Shown here in pieces: positions 19,899-30,700 of a stretch of 64,000 nt of DNA. Every line of letters begins with the position of its first letter. Position 1 is the stretch's first letter. The stretch comes from Boesenbergia rotunda. Lineage: Eukaryota; Streptophyta; Magnoliopsida; Zingiberales; Zingiberaceae. The position numbers and the translations under genes are program-made. The notes under the pieces were generated by a model, which searched no databases, was not told the origin of the DNA, and saw nothing but the letters and a program-made list of their open reading frames with translations. The stretch covers positions 1 to 64,000 of the forward strand of contig JAGFNQ010005669.1 in NCBI GenBank assembly GCA_024364735.1, in the 5' to 3' direction.

Positions 19899-22729
19899 AT
19901 ATATATATAGGGACTAAACCTAATTTAATCGGCCAAAAGCCTTCCTTCATTTCGTTGCTCGCCTGCAGCCAAGTGCCGACCCGACGCCTCCCTCTCCCCT
20001 CGCGTGCCCTAGCCGCAGCCACTCTGATCTCTTCCTCCCTTCTTCACCCGCAGTGACGCCACTCCTCACCTTGCGATTACGCCAACAAGCCGACGTCGTC
20101 AACCCTCCCTGGCCAAGAACAAGAGCGAGGATCTCTCTGTGCGCCACTGCCACTCTCCCGTAATCGATTGAGCATCGCACCCTCGACGGACCCGATCTTC
20201 GTCAAATAGCTTCGGCCACGAGTAAGTGCGATATGAATCTGGGTTGTGTTGTCTTTCATTTCCCAATCTTCCCTTCCGTTGTTGCTGTAGGAAACCATCA
20301 CTGATCGATGAGGGCCAATTGATCCAACTTAGCAGCCCTTGCTTTCTAGCAAGAGAGTGTGTCATTGAGCACCAAGGGCAGAGCTCGAATACGTGTCCTA
20401 TTGGGTTGTCTCCTTGTGGCAATCGATTTGAGGAAGCTTGGATCTGTACGAGAGGTTGACGTTGCTACCATCTTATGTAAGAGTTGTTTGGTTAGCAATT
20501 AGCATGGATGAATTTGATGTTAGCTTACTTTTTATCCATTTCCAGATTGGTGGTAGCATTCACTATGATGAATTAGGTTTTAATTTTGTTTTAGATTAAG
20601 TTATAGCTTAGTCTCTTGGTGTGGTGGTGTTCTGCCGTGGACCAATGGTTTGGAGTTTATTAGGCTATGGATTGAGGGAGCAATGTTTTGATTGAGCATA
20701 GTGTTGCTAGCCTTGATCTTTTGATTCCCTGTTATGTCGTGAGATGCCTTTGTGTAGGGATTAGCATGGGTAGAGGATACTTGTGTTGATTCCCTTGCCA
20801 TATCGGATTTCTACTTCTTGGATTGATCATGATATAATCATTTTGTCTTTGGGAATAGGTATTGGTTGTAGCTAGCTCAGATAAGGAGCTACCCGGTTAG
20901 AAACCTTGTGTAATTGAACCTAAGGGGATTTTGGATTAGCTTTAACAGAATTGAAACCATTACATAGTTTGGGTTGGTATGGTTAGGGTATGGTTGACTT
21001 GATTGGAGTGAGAATGGGCCAAACCAGTGAAGGGAGGAGATCTTTTAGGGTTAATGTGGGATTAACACTAAATGATCTCAAGGAATGAGGTTAATTGGAA
21101 CTTAATCCTAATTTAAGCTTGGAATTTAGTTTGGCTAGTTGTTACTTGTATAAGTTGCTAAGTTGTATATCTTGGCACAGGACATTGATTGATTTCGATT
21201 CGGATATCTAGGCATGGATTCTCTACTGATACGGGCTTCATCGGAGGCGGGTACCCTTTGACTTATCTTTTAGATATTGTCATATTGCTATGCGTGGTTT
21301 GTTATAAATAACAATAAGATTGTATGCTATATCTGCCTTAGTATACCTGCATTTGATATATGTTGCTTATCCTTGAGGTTATCTCCCGTTTAGATTCATA
21401 CAGTCTCATTTGTTGTCTTGTGTATATATGTGCATAGATGTAGAGATATGTTCCCTCTTGCATTTTGACATTGATAGATCACTGGTTACTTTTTCAGTAT
21501 ACCTAGTAGGTTACGTGCATTCCATAATATAGGATTCAGACCTATACCTAGCACACGGAGGTGTTAGTTGAGGACTTGGTGGGTGTATATGTGTTTGGGT
21601 CATGCACTATCCTTGCATTATTGCATGCTGACGATCATCGGCTCCTATATAGTCTAAGCCCATCGTCAGTTACATGAGGATATACACACACATTGACTCA
21701 GGGGTAGTGGCTACCATAGGGTGTGTGTGTTTGCCCTGTATTGCTCCGCACGGTCACTATTTGGAGGGTGGTTCCGGTGCGTGGTAGCAAGCAGGGATCC
21801 CTTCTCGTCTTGAGACACGAGAAGATGAGAGCTAGACTCCCCCATTGCTTGGGGTAGGAGAGAGACCTCCGCCAGCATCCTGTCCACTCGGTCACTCAGG
21901 AGCAGTGATAACAGGGTGCGTACAGTTGTCATAGCCCTACCCACGTGGACGTTCATTTATGATAAGTGGATGGTGCCTGACTGGCGTCAGGGGTGACACA
22001 TGTCATTGCACCATGTGCATATTTTGCATCGTGCATTGTTTGCTGCATTTGATTTCTGCACTTGATTGACATGCATATATTGGATACCTGTTTATCTTGG
22101 ATTATGTGTTATACTTGTTCCATTGGGATTTATTTCACCTTTTTGCATGATAGATGGATTCGGGTATGTACCTGTATTTAGCATCTTCAGTCTACCCTTT
22201 TCGATTGTTTATATGAGACTGTATTAGCGTAGACCCTTATTGTTATTGTAATGCACTATGCATATCTGCGAGGTATTCGCTGAGTTATGGACTCACACCA
22301 TTGCCATACATTTTTATTTCAGGTTGATATCTGCCAGTCGCCAGTCCCATGCCTGAGACGACATTCGATTTGGCTTTTATATGATACATTCTGTTTTTGG
22401 ACCATGTTATGTTTATTTCGTTGCACTGGATTTATCGTGAACTTGTAGTATGTGACTTTATTTATGGCATTGTACTTTTGAGTCCTATGTTGGGTTGTGT
22501 GTGGTTTTGCTGCATTCCTGCCCCCTGGCAGCTCAGGTAAGTTCGCATTTTGGTTTTATTAGTATATTGTCATATATATGTTGATCTGTTTGGATTTTAG
22601 GCCTGAGGCCCATATAAACTGCATGGTATGATTATTTTGTGGTATGTATGTGTAAATTGTCCGCCGGACAGGGGAGGTGCTGCCCGATTTTCTATTGGAT
22701 CAGCAGCTCCTAGGTCTCGGGGCGTGACT
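19899..22729 (+). mobile_element. Gypsy-type solo LTR in Copia-B LTR, copy I, right part
   Basis: This is the continuation of the solo LTR begun at 8900. It resumes after Gypsy-1 in the TA-repeat and ends GGGGCGTGACT at 22729, followed by the TSD GAGAC (22730-22734). Its terminal ~700 bp are homologous to the Gypsy-1 LTR but in the opposite orientation. The GC-rich stretch at 19930-20240 and later AT-richer parts carry no convincing gene. Several overlapping short ORFs here are repeated in 27949-28803 only because the DNA is duplicated. Confidence 0.82.
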
Positions 22730-22734
22730 GAGAC

Positions 22735-22892
22735 CGTCAGCTCCCTTCTCATGCCATCCTTCTCGACCACTGCGTCTTCTACTCGATTTCCTGCGCTCCT
22801 AAACTCCTGCACACTTAGACATAGGGATCAAAATATAACATGACCTAACTTGACTCGGTTGACGACATAAAAACTTACCTGGGATACTTACA
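22735..22892 (-). repeat. Copia-B LTR, copy I, U3 end
   Basis: This is the remaining outer end of the B LTR after the solo-LTR insertion. It ends ATACTTACA at 22892 (minus strand TGTAAGTAT...), the same terminus as the LTRs ending at 24171 and 33220. Confidence 0.75.
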
Positions 22893-23519
22893 AATGAGAT
22901 GAGAGAGGGTAGAGAGAGAAAGTGATATAGAAAATGTAGGGAGAGAAAGTGATATATAAAATATACAGAAAAAATAAAAAATAAAGATAAATAAATTATG
23001 ATAAGAGAGATAGAGAGAGAAAATGATATTGAAAATATATAGAGAGAAATTGAGATGAGATAGGTAGAGAGAGAAAATGATATAAATAATATAGAGAGAG
23101 AAAATGATAGAGAAAATATAAAAAATAAAGATAAATAAATTATAATAAGTGAGGTATACACAGAAAGTGATATTGAAAATATATAGAGAGAATATGAGAA
23201 GAGAAAGGTAGAGAGACAAAGTGATAGAAAATATAGAGAGAGAAAAGAATAAACAAATAGAGAAAAATTTTAAAATGTAGAGAGAGAAAGTAAAATGAGA
23301 GTATGCAAAAGGAGATAGTAAAATAAAAAATAAAAAAAATAAAAAAAGAGTGTTTTAGATATATGAAAATGAAGGAATGATTAAGGAGTTTGATTGATGA
23401 GGGGGGAATAGGGAATGAAAATGAGGGAATGCCCCATTGACATTTACCAAACAGTGTCAATAGAAATGATTAACATCGATTCCCATTCCCTATTCTCTAT
23501 TACCCAAAACCAAATGCCC
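22893..23519. repeat. AG-rich diverged minisatellite block between two B LTRs, copy I
   Basis: About 450 bp of units of roughly 30-40 bp, built from GAGAGAGAAAGTGATAT and GAAAATATAT, are followed by about 130 bp of unique sequence. The block ends AAAACCAAATGCCCCC, which resembles a hAT-type MITE end. It recurs at 33221-33829. The long Leu/Ser/Phe-rich ORFs on the minus strand are translations of the repeat and are not genes. Confidence 0.75.
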
Positions 23520-24171
23520 CCTTAGAATGAATTTGTGTATAATTTGAATAGATACTTGTAATTGAGCTCTGGGGATCTATTTATTGCCGCAGTCAGGTCT
23601 ATCCGAATGCTAACGTGGCCCTACATGGGCGCCTGAGAGGTTAGGGGCGCTTGACACGTAGTTTAGGGGTTATACGCTTTGCAACGTTCGCAAACGGCTA
23701 GCTATAGATAAGTTTTAGTGTCTCGAGCGCCTGTATGCACTGAGGCGCATGGGAATAAGGCGCCCGAGTGCATAGGGTCGCCCCCATTCACAGGTGTCCG
23801 AGTGAATTTGGCCAGTTTTTTGCTGACTAGTCTTTAGCGGGTCTTCTTGGGTGATTTTAGGCCTTACGGAGTTGGGCTCACCCGAACCCTTCTCCGGCCT
23901 TCTCCTCGAGTGAGCTTCCCCTCGGCTTCTTGTCCTTCGGACGTCGCATGCGTCCTTCTTGCTCACTGGTGTACTCTTCCATAGACCTCCGTATCTCTCG
24001 GATGCACCAAGCCCGTTGGCTCCCTTTCCATGCCATCATTCTCGACTGCTGCGTCTTCCGCTCTTCTTTCTACGCTCCTAAGCTCCTGCACACTTAGATA
24101 CAGGGATCAAAACACAACATGACCTAACATGACTCGGTTGACCACATCAAAACTTACTTGGGGTACTTACA
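23520..24171 (-). repeat. Truncated 3' LTR of Copia-B, copy I
   Basis: It corresponds to the U3, the GGCGCC cluster and the TATA part of the B LTR (8395-8899 plus 22735-22892) and is diverged from it. It lacks the U5 side. It ends GGGTACTTACA at 24171, directly followed on the minus strand by the purine tract AAAAAGGGGGAGAT of the internal region. It does not contain the solo LTR found in the neighbouring 5' LTR. Confidence 0.75.
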
Positions 24172-25139
24172 ATCTCCCCCTTTTTGATGTACATCAGCCC
24201 GAGTTAAGTTAGGGTAAAAGAACACATAAAAACACATAAGATCACAAGAATAAATATGTGACAATGTACTTTAAAAATAAAAAGTATAAAATTAAGTCTC
24301 CCCCTTAACTTAATCCTATTTTCTCCCCCTTTGATAACATCAAAATTTTAAAATGTTAAGGAAAAATTAACACTAATAAGAATGAACTTACAAAAATTCA
24401 TAGAAAATTATTTAAGTATCCAAAAATTTTGAAAATTTTTGAGAACGTGCCAAAAAATAATAGTCAGTTTACAAAAAATCTATTTTTTTTTAAATTTTGT
24501 CAAAAATTATTTTTAAAATCCCAAGTCAAAAATTTTAGAAAAATAATTTACAAAAATTTATTTTTACTCGAAAATTTATCAAATTTTTTATTCAAGTTAG
24601 AATTTTGACAGACTCATTTCGAAAAATTATCAAAGTAAAATTAATTTTCTATCTTCTAACAAGATAATTTTAAATTCAAGGTTAATAATTTTGAAAATAT
24701 GATTTTGACTTCAAATAAATTTGAAAATTTTTTCTCAATGCTTAAAATATAATCCATAGATATTGGAAAATCAGATTTGATAAAATTAATTTTTTGAGTA
24801 TTTTTAAAATTTAAAAATATATTCTCGAATGAAAAATCTTAATAATTCTAATTAACTATTAAAAATTTTGAAAAAATATTTATTGATAGCTGACAGTAGA
24901 CTCTATCATTAAAAAATATTAAACTAATTTTTCTGCAATAGTTATATCTTCGAAATATTTTAACAAAATTACAAATAAAACACTAAATAAATTAAAAAAC
25001 AAATGACAAACAAGTAAAAAACGAAATTTAACAGTTTAGTATAGATTTTGCGATCCAATATAAAATCATTCCAACTAGATTAATAAAAAATTTAGGTGAA
25101 ATATAAGTCTTCAGAATTTTTATAATTTGGCCCCTATGA
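24172..25139 (-). other. AT-rich 3' untranslated region of Copia-B, copy I
   Basis: On the minus strand it ends with the polypurine tract (AAAAAGGGGGAGA, 24172-24185) beside the 3' LTR. A second GGGGGAGA lies near 24315. The rest is about 80% A+T with no long frame. It is repeated at 41280-42010. No protease, integrase or RT remnants are present, so B lacks pol altogether. Confidence 0.65.
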
Positions 25140-26956
25140 AGTCATAAATACAAATTTAGTCCTCCAGTATATCTAATTTTAGAACTAGGAACCTTAGGGC
25201 ATGAATGATTTTTCAATATTTCAATTTCTTCCTTTAGCTTTTCATTTTCATGTTTTAATTTGTTAAACATTTCAAGTGGACATAAAGAGACTAGTTGTTT
25301 TCTCAATTCTCAATTTTTATTTTCTAATTTGCATATTGATTTCATCATAGCCTTGATACCTGAATAGAGTACATCAGGAGGTAGAAAAATACCTCACTTA
25401 CCATATCTTTTTCGAACTCCGAAGCTCCCCCTTCGTCGCTGCTATCTTCAGATATGGCTCCCCCTTCATCGATGCTTTCTTCTTCTTCGTGGGTGACCAT
25501 TAACATAAGTCTGGCGTGTTCTATGAGATCAGACTCATCTGATGATGATTCGCCCCATGTGACCTTTAAGTTCTTGTGCTTGACCTTGTTGGATTGGTTC
25601 GCCTTTAGCCTCGAACAGTTCTCCTTGATGTGCTCTTCTTCTTCACAATTGTAGGAACAGATATTCCTTTGCTTTGGGGAATATTCTTACCCTGCACTTT
25701 ATTAAGCCTCTTAGATTTGAAATTCTTGGATAATTTTCTTACCTTGAAAGCTGTGTCTTCTTCATCTTCTAAAGATTCCTCTTCATGTTGGATGTTCTAC
25801 GTGCTGAGGGCTATGTTGTCCATCTTACTTTTTCCTACATATCGAGATTCGTGAAGTTCTAATGTAGAAAACAGTTGATCTAAGGTACTTATCTTAAGAT
25901 CCTTAGATATGAAGTACGCGTCTATTACGGAAGTCCGATCTAGGGTTCTTGGGAATGCGTTTAAATTATGCCTCTGTGCGTCACGACTTGTTATCGTTTC
26001 TCCGAGGTTCGTAAGTCCCATGATCAGCTCTTTGAGTTTGGCGTGTAGCTGGGCAATCGATTCTCCTCCTTGAGGTGCTCTTCTTCCTCACAATTGTAGG
26101 AACACATCTTCCTTTGCTTTGGGGAATATTTCTTACCCTGCACTTTATTAAGCCTCTTAGATTTGAAATTCTGGGATAGTTTTCTTACCATGTAAGCTGC
26201 GTCTTCTTCTTCTTTAGAAAATTCCTCCTCGTGTTGGATGTTCCACGTGCTGAGGGCTATGTTGTCCATCTTACTTTTTCCTACACATCGAGATTCATGA
26301 AGTTCTAATGTAGAAAATAATTGTTCTAATGTACTTATCTGAAGATCCTTAGATATGAAGTGCGTGTGTATTACGGAAGTCCAGTCTGGGGTTCATGGGA
26401 ATGCGTTTAAATTATGCCTCTGTGCATCATGACTTGTTACCGTTTCTCTGAGGTTCTTAATTCCCATGATCAGCTCTTTGTGTTTGGCGTGTAGCTGGGC
26501 AACTGATTCTCCTTCTTCCATTCATTGGTTGTTGAGTTGGTTGCGGAGCAGATCTCATTTTGCCAGCATTATTTCAGAAGTACCTTTGTGAAGCTCTAGG
26601 AACTTTTCCTAATGTTCCTTTGCTGACATGTATGTTCCAATAGGGTTGACTTCTTGCGCCGGTAAAACGATTAGCAGATGAAACTTTGCCTTCCTGTTTG
26701 CTACAAACACTGTTTGCTCCTTCTTTGTCCACAGACTTTTATCTTTTTCTTTGTTGTCAGCGTCTTTGGGGACTTCAAAATCATGTTTCATGATTAGTAA
26801 TAATTCAAAGTCAGTTTTAAAAATTACCTGTATTTTTCGCTTCCAATTCGCGAACTCCTTCTCAAATTTTGGTAGTGAGATAACTGGTCTGACTATTTTA
26901 TTTGCTTCAGATGGGGGTTATTCCTTCTGGAGCGTCCTGACTTTGATACCACTTAT
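25140..26956 (-). pseudogene. Copia-B gag, complete but decayed, with internal duplication
   Basis: The minus strand runs from the PBS side (TGGTATCAAAG near 26939-26949) leftwards. An N-terminal Gag segment survives at 26609-26791. A capsid-like segment with AFPRTLDRTSVIDAYF is at 25797-26021. Zinc-knuckle segments at 26024-26269 and again near 25640 have lost the CCHC pattern (CSYNCEEEEHLKEEN). An acidic DDE-rich stretch lies at 25440-25560 and a coiled-coil end at 25140-25380. A unit of about 442 bp is present twice (25621-26062 and 26063-26510), out of normal Gag order. Stops and frameshifts are frequent. Confidence 0.75.
25621..26510 (-). repeat. 442-bp tandem duplication within Copia-B gag
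   Basis: Two adjacent units start CTCCTTGATGTGCTCTTC (25621) and CTCCTTGAGGTGCTCTTC (26067). Both end at the segment GTTTGGCGTGTAGCTGGGCAA. The boundary of the duplication is also preserved in copy I (7160-7240), so it predates the larger tandem duplication. Confidence 0.75.
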
Positions 26957-27740
26957 TGGTGATCGGTTGGTCGGTAAGTGGGGGTGAATTGCCCCCAAAA
27001 AATATAGACGATCTTTTGTTCTTTCTTAACAATGATAGAGGTTAGTTATCATAAATAAATAATATAATCATGAACTAAATAAAGAATGAAAAGAGACACG
27101 ATCAGTTTACTTAGTTTATAACCAGGAAGGTTGCTTATCTAAGGAAAAATATATCTCAATCTACTGATTAACTCATTGGGGCAGAGAAGCTTATTACACA
27201 ATGCAAAACTCAAGAAAACAGTAAAAAACATAGAATGAATTCGTGTACAATTCGAATGGATACTTGTAACTGAACTCTGGGAACCTATTTATTGCCCCAG
27301 TCAAGTCTATCCGAATGCTGACGTGGCCCTACACGGGCGCACGAGATGTTAGGGGCGCTCAACACGTGGCTTACGGGTTATCCGCTTCGCAACGTTCGCA
27401 AACATCTAGCTATGGATGAGTTTCAATGTCTCGGGCGCCTGTATAAACTGGGGCGCCTGGGAATAAGGCGCCTGATTTCATAGGGGCACCCCCATTCATA
27501 GGCGCCTGAGTTGACTAGGGTGCTCGAGTGACTTTGGTCAACTTTTTGTTGACCAGTCTCTAGTGAGTCTTCTTGGATGATTTCAGGCTTTCTGGAGTTA
27601 GGCTCACCCGAACCCTCCTCTGGCCTTCTCCTCGAGTGAGCTTCCCCCCGGCTTCTCGTCCCTCGAACGTCGTACGCATCCTTCTCGCTCCGCCGGCGTA
27701 CTCTACTGCAGATCTCCGTGTCCCTCAGATGCACCGAGAC
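26957..27740 (-). repeat. Copia-B 5' LTR, copy II, U5/R/proximal U3 part
   Basis: It is nearly identical to 8115-8899, with the same GGCGCC cluster (about 27330-27530). The TATA position is altered to CAATAAATAG on the minus strand. It is interrupted at 27740 by the solo LTR with TSD GAGAC (27736-27740). Confidence 0.8.
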
Positions 27741-30700
27741 TGTAAAATACGACAAGTAATTCTAGAGTTTAAATCAAGAAATAACCTTGTAGAATATGAC
27801 GAAAAATTTTTAGAAATTTTTCTGGATGGAATTTATGAGGATAAATTTATAAATAATAGAATATAATTAGATGATCCGATTTATTGGAGGTATATATATT
27901 ATATATATATAGGGACTAAACCTAATTTAATCGGCCAAAAGCCTTCCTTCATTTCGGTGCTCGCCTGCAGCCAAGCGCCGACCCGACGCCTCCCTCTCCC
28001 CTCGCGTGCCCTAGCCGTAGCCACCCCGATCTCTTCCTCCCTTCTTCGCCTGCAGTGATGCCACTCCTCACCTCGCGATTATGCCAACAAGCCAACGTCG
28101 TCAGCCCTCCCCGGCCAAGAACGAGAGTGAGGATCTCTCTGTGCGCCACTGCCACTCTCCCTCAATCGATTGAGCATCTCACCCTCGACGGACCCGATCT
28201 TCGTCAAACAGCTTCGGCCACGGGTAAGTACGAGATGAATCTGGGTTGTGTTGTCTTTGATTTCCCAATCTTCTCTTCCGTTGTTGCTGTAGGAAACCAT
28301 CACTGATCGATGAGGGCCAATCGATCCAACTTAGCAGCCCTTGCTTTCTAGCAAGAGAGTGTGTCATTGAGCACCAAGGGCAGAGCTCGAATACGTGTCC
28401 TATTGGGTTGTCTCCTTGCGGCAATCGATTTGAGGAAGCTTGGATCTGCACGAGAGGTTGACGTTGCTACCATCTTATGTAAGAGTTGTTTGGTTAGCAA
28501 TTAGCATGGATGAATTTGATGTTAGCTTACTTTTTATCCGTTTCCAGATTGGTGGTAGCATTCACTATGATGAATTAGGTTTTAATTTTGTTTTAGATTA
28601 AGTTATAGCTTAGTCTCTTGGTGTGGTGGTGTTCTGCCGTGGACCAATGGTTTGGAGTTTATTAGGCTATGGATTGAGGGAGCAATGTTTTGATTGAGCA
28701 TAGTGTTGCTAGCCTTGATCTTTTGATTCCCTATTATGTCGTGAGATGCCTTTGTGTAGGGATTAGCATGGGTAGAGGATACTTGTGTTGATTCCCTTGC
28801 CATATCGGATTTCTACTTCTTGGATTGATCATGATATAATCATTTTGTCTTTGGGAATAGGTATTGGTTGTAGCTAGCTCAAATAAGAAGCTACCCGGTT
28901 AGAAACATTGTGTAATTGAACCTAAGGGGATTTTGGATTAGCTTTAACAGAATTGAAACCATTACATAGTTTGTGTTGGTATGGTTAGGGTATGGTTGAC
29001 TTGATTGGAGTGAGAATGGGCCAAACCAGTGAAGGGAGGAGATCTTTTAGCGTTAATGTGGGATTAACACTAAATGATCTCAAGGAATGAGGTTAATTGG
29101 AACTTAATCCTAATTTAAGCTTGGAATTTAGTTTGGCTAGTTGTTACTTGTATAAGTTGCTAAGTTGTATATCTTGGCACAGGACATTGATTGATTTCGA
29201 TTCGGATATCTAGGCATGGATTCTCTACTGATACGGGCTTCTTCGGAGGTGGGTACCCTTTGACTTATCTTTTAGATATTGTCATATTGCTATGCGTGGA
29301 TTGTTATAAATAACAGTAAGATTGTATGCTATATCTGCCTTAGTATACCTGCATTTGATATATGTTGCTTATCCTTGAGGTTATCTCCCGTTTAGATTCA
29401 TACAGTCTCATTTGTTGTCTTGTGTATATATGTGCATAGATGTAGAGATATGTTCCCTCTTGCATTTTGACATTGATAGATCACTGGTTACTTTTTCAGT
29501 ATACCTAGTAGGTTACGTGTATTCCATAATATAGGATTCAGACCTATACCTAGCACACGGAGGTGTTAGTTCAAGACTTGGTGGGTGTATATGTGTTTGG
29601 GTAATGCACTATCCTTGCATTATTGCATGCTGACGATCATCGACTCCTATGTAGTCTGAGCCCATCGTTAGTTACATGAGGATATGCACACACATCCACT
29701 CAGGGGTAGTGGCTACCATAGGGTGTGTGCATTTGCCCTGTATTTCTCCACACGGTCACTATTTGGAGGGTGGTTCCGGTGCGTGGTAGCAATCAGGGAT
29801 CCCTTTTCGTCCTGAGACACGAGAAGATGAGAGCTAGACTCCCCCATTGCTTGGGGTAGGAGAGAGACCTCTGCCAGCATCCTGTCTACTCGGTCACTCA
29901 GGAGCAGTGATAGCAGGGTGCATACAGTTGTCATAGCCCTATCCACGCGGATGTTCATTTATGATAGGTGGACAGTGCCTGACTGGCATCAGGGGTGACA
30001 CATGTCATTGCTCCATGTACGTATTTTGCATCGTGCATTTTTTGCTGCATTTGATTTATGCACTTGATTGATATGCATATATTGGATACCTGTTTATCTT
30101 GGATTATGTGTTATACTTGTTCCATAGGGATTTATTTCACCTTTCTGCAGGATAGATGGATTCGGGTATGTACCTGTTGTTAGTGATATGAGAGAAGTGT
30201 CCTAAGGCAATCGCCTTATGATGTAAACATTATTTTAATAAATGATAATTCACTATTTGAGTATACATGTTTGTGTATTTGATTGGATCTTAAACTCATA
30301 TACTGAATGTCCGCCATACAATTCACAGCATAAGAGAATTTGTGATGGGATCACAACTAGTGATTATCTCTAAATGTGCAAATGTGAATTGTTGGAAATA
30401 TCCCTAGTCGATGAATTGATAAATACGGACATTATCAATTCTGTTGAGACTAGCATGGGTTATTCTCTATTCAGCTGATTCTCACTGGCTGGTGACATTG
30501 GGATGTCCGGAGATAAACATGGATGCTAGTTAAGGGAACTAGTTCATTGGAGTGACTAGCTGTAAGACTTCATATGAGAATCTACATGTAGATATGTCAA
30601 TGAAGATCTTACTGCGGCTTAAGTTCGATGTTCCTTTGACTTGCGGTGTTCAAGTCATCTTGGTCATGGAGACTTATACTTTGACATCTTAAGCAAGCAT

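Noticed and set aside
19807..20459. Overlapping ORFs in the GC-rich part of the solo LTR (also 27949-28451)
   Set aside because: Frames on both strands overlap, none shows a domain, and conservation between the copies is explained by the block duplication.
22799..23460. Long Leu/Ser/Phe/Ile-rich ORFs resembling membrane proteins (also at 33127-33764)
   Set aside because: They are translations of an AG-rich minisatellite, with stops avoided by composition. They differ between the two copies and have no start context or domains.
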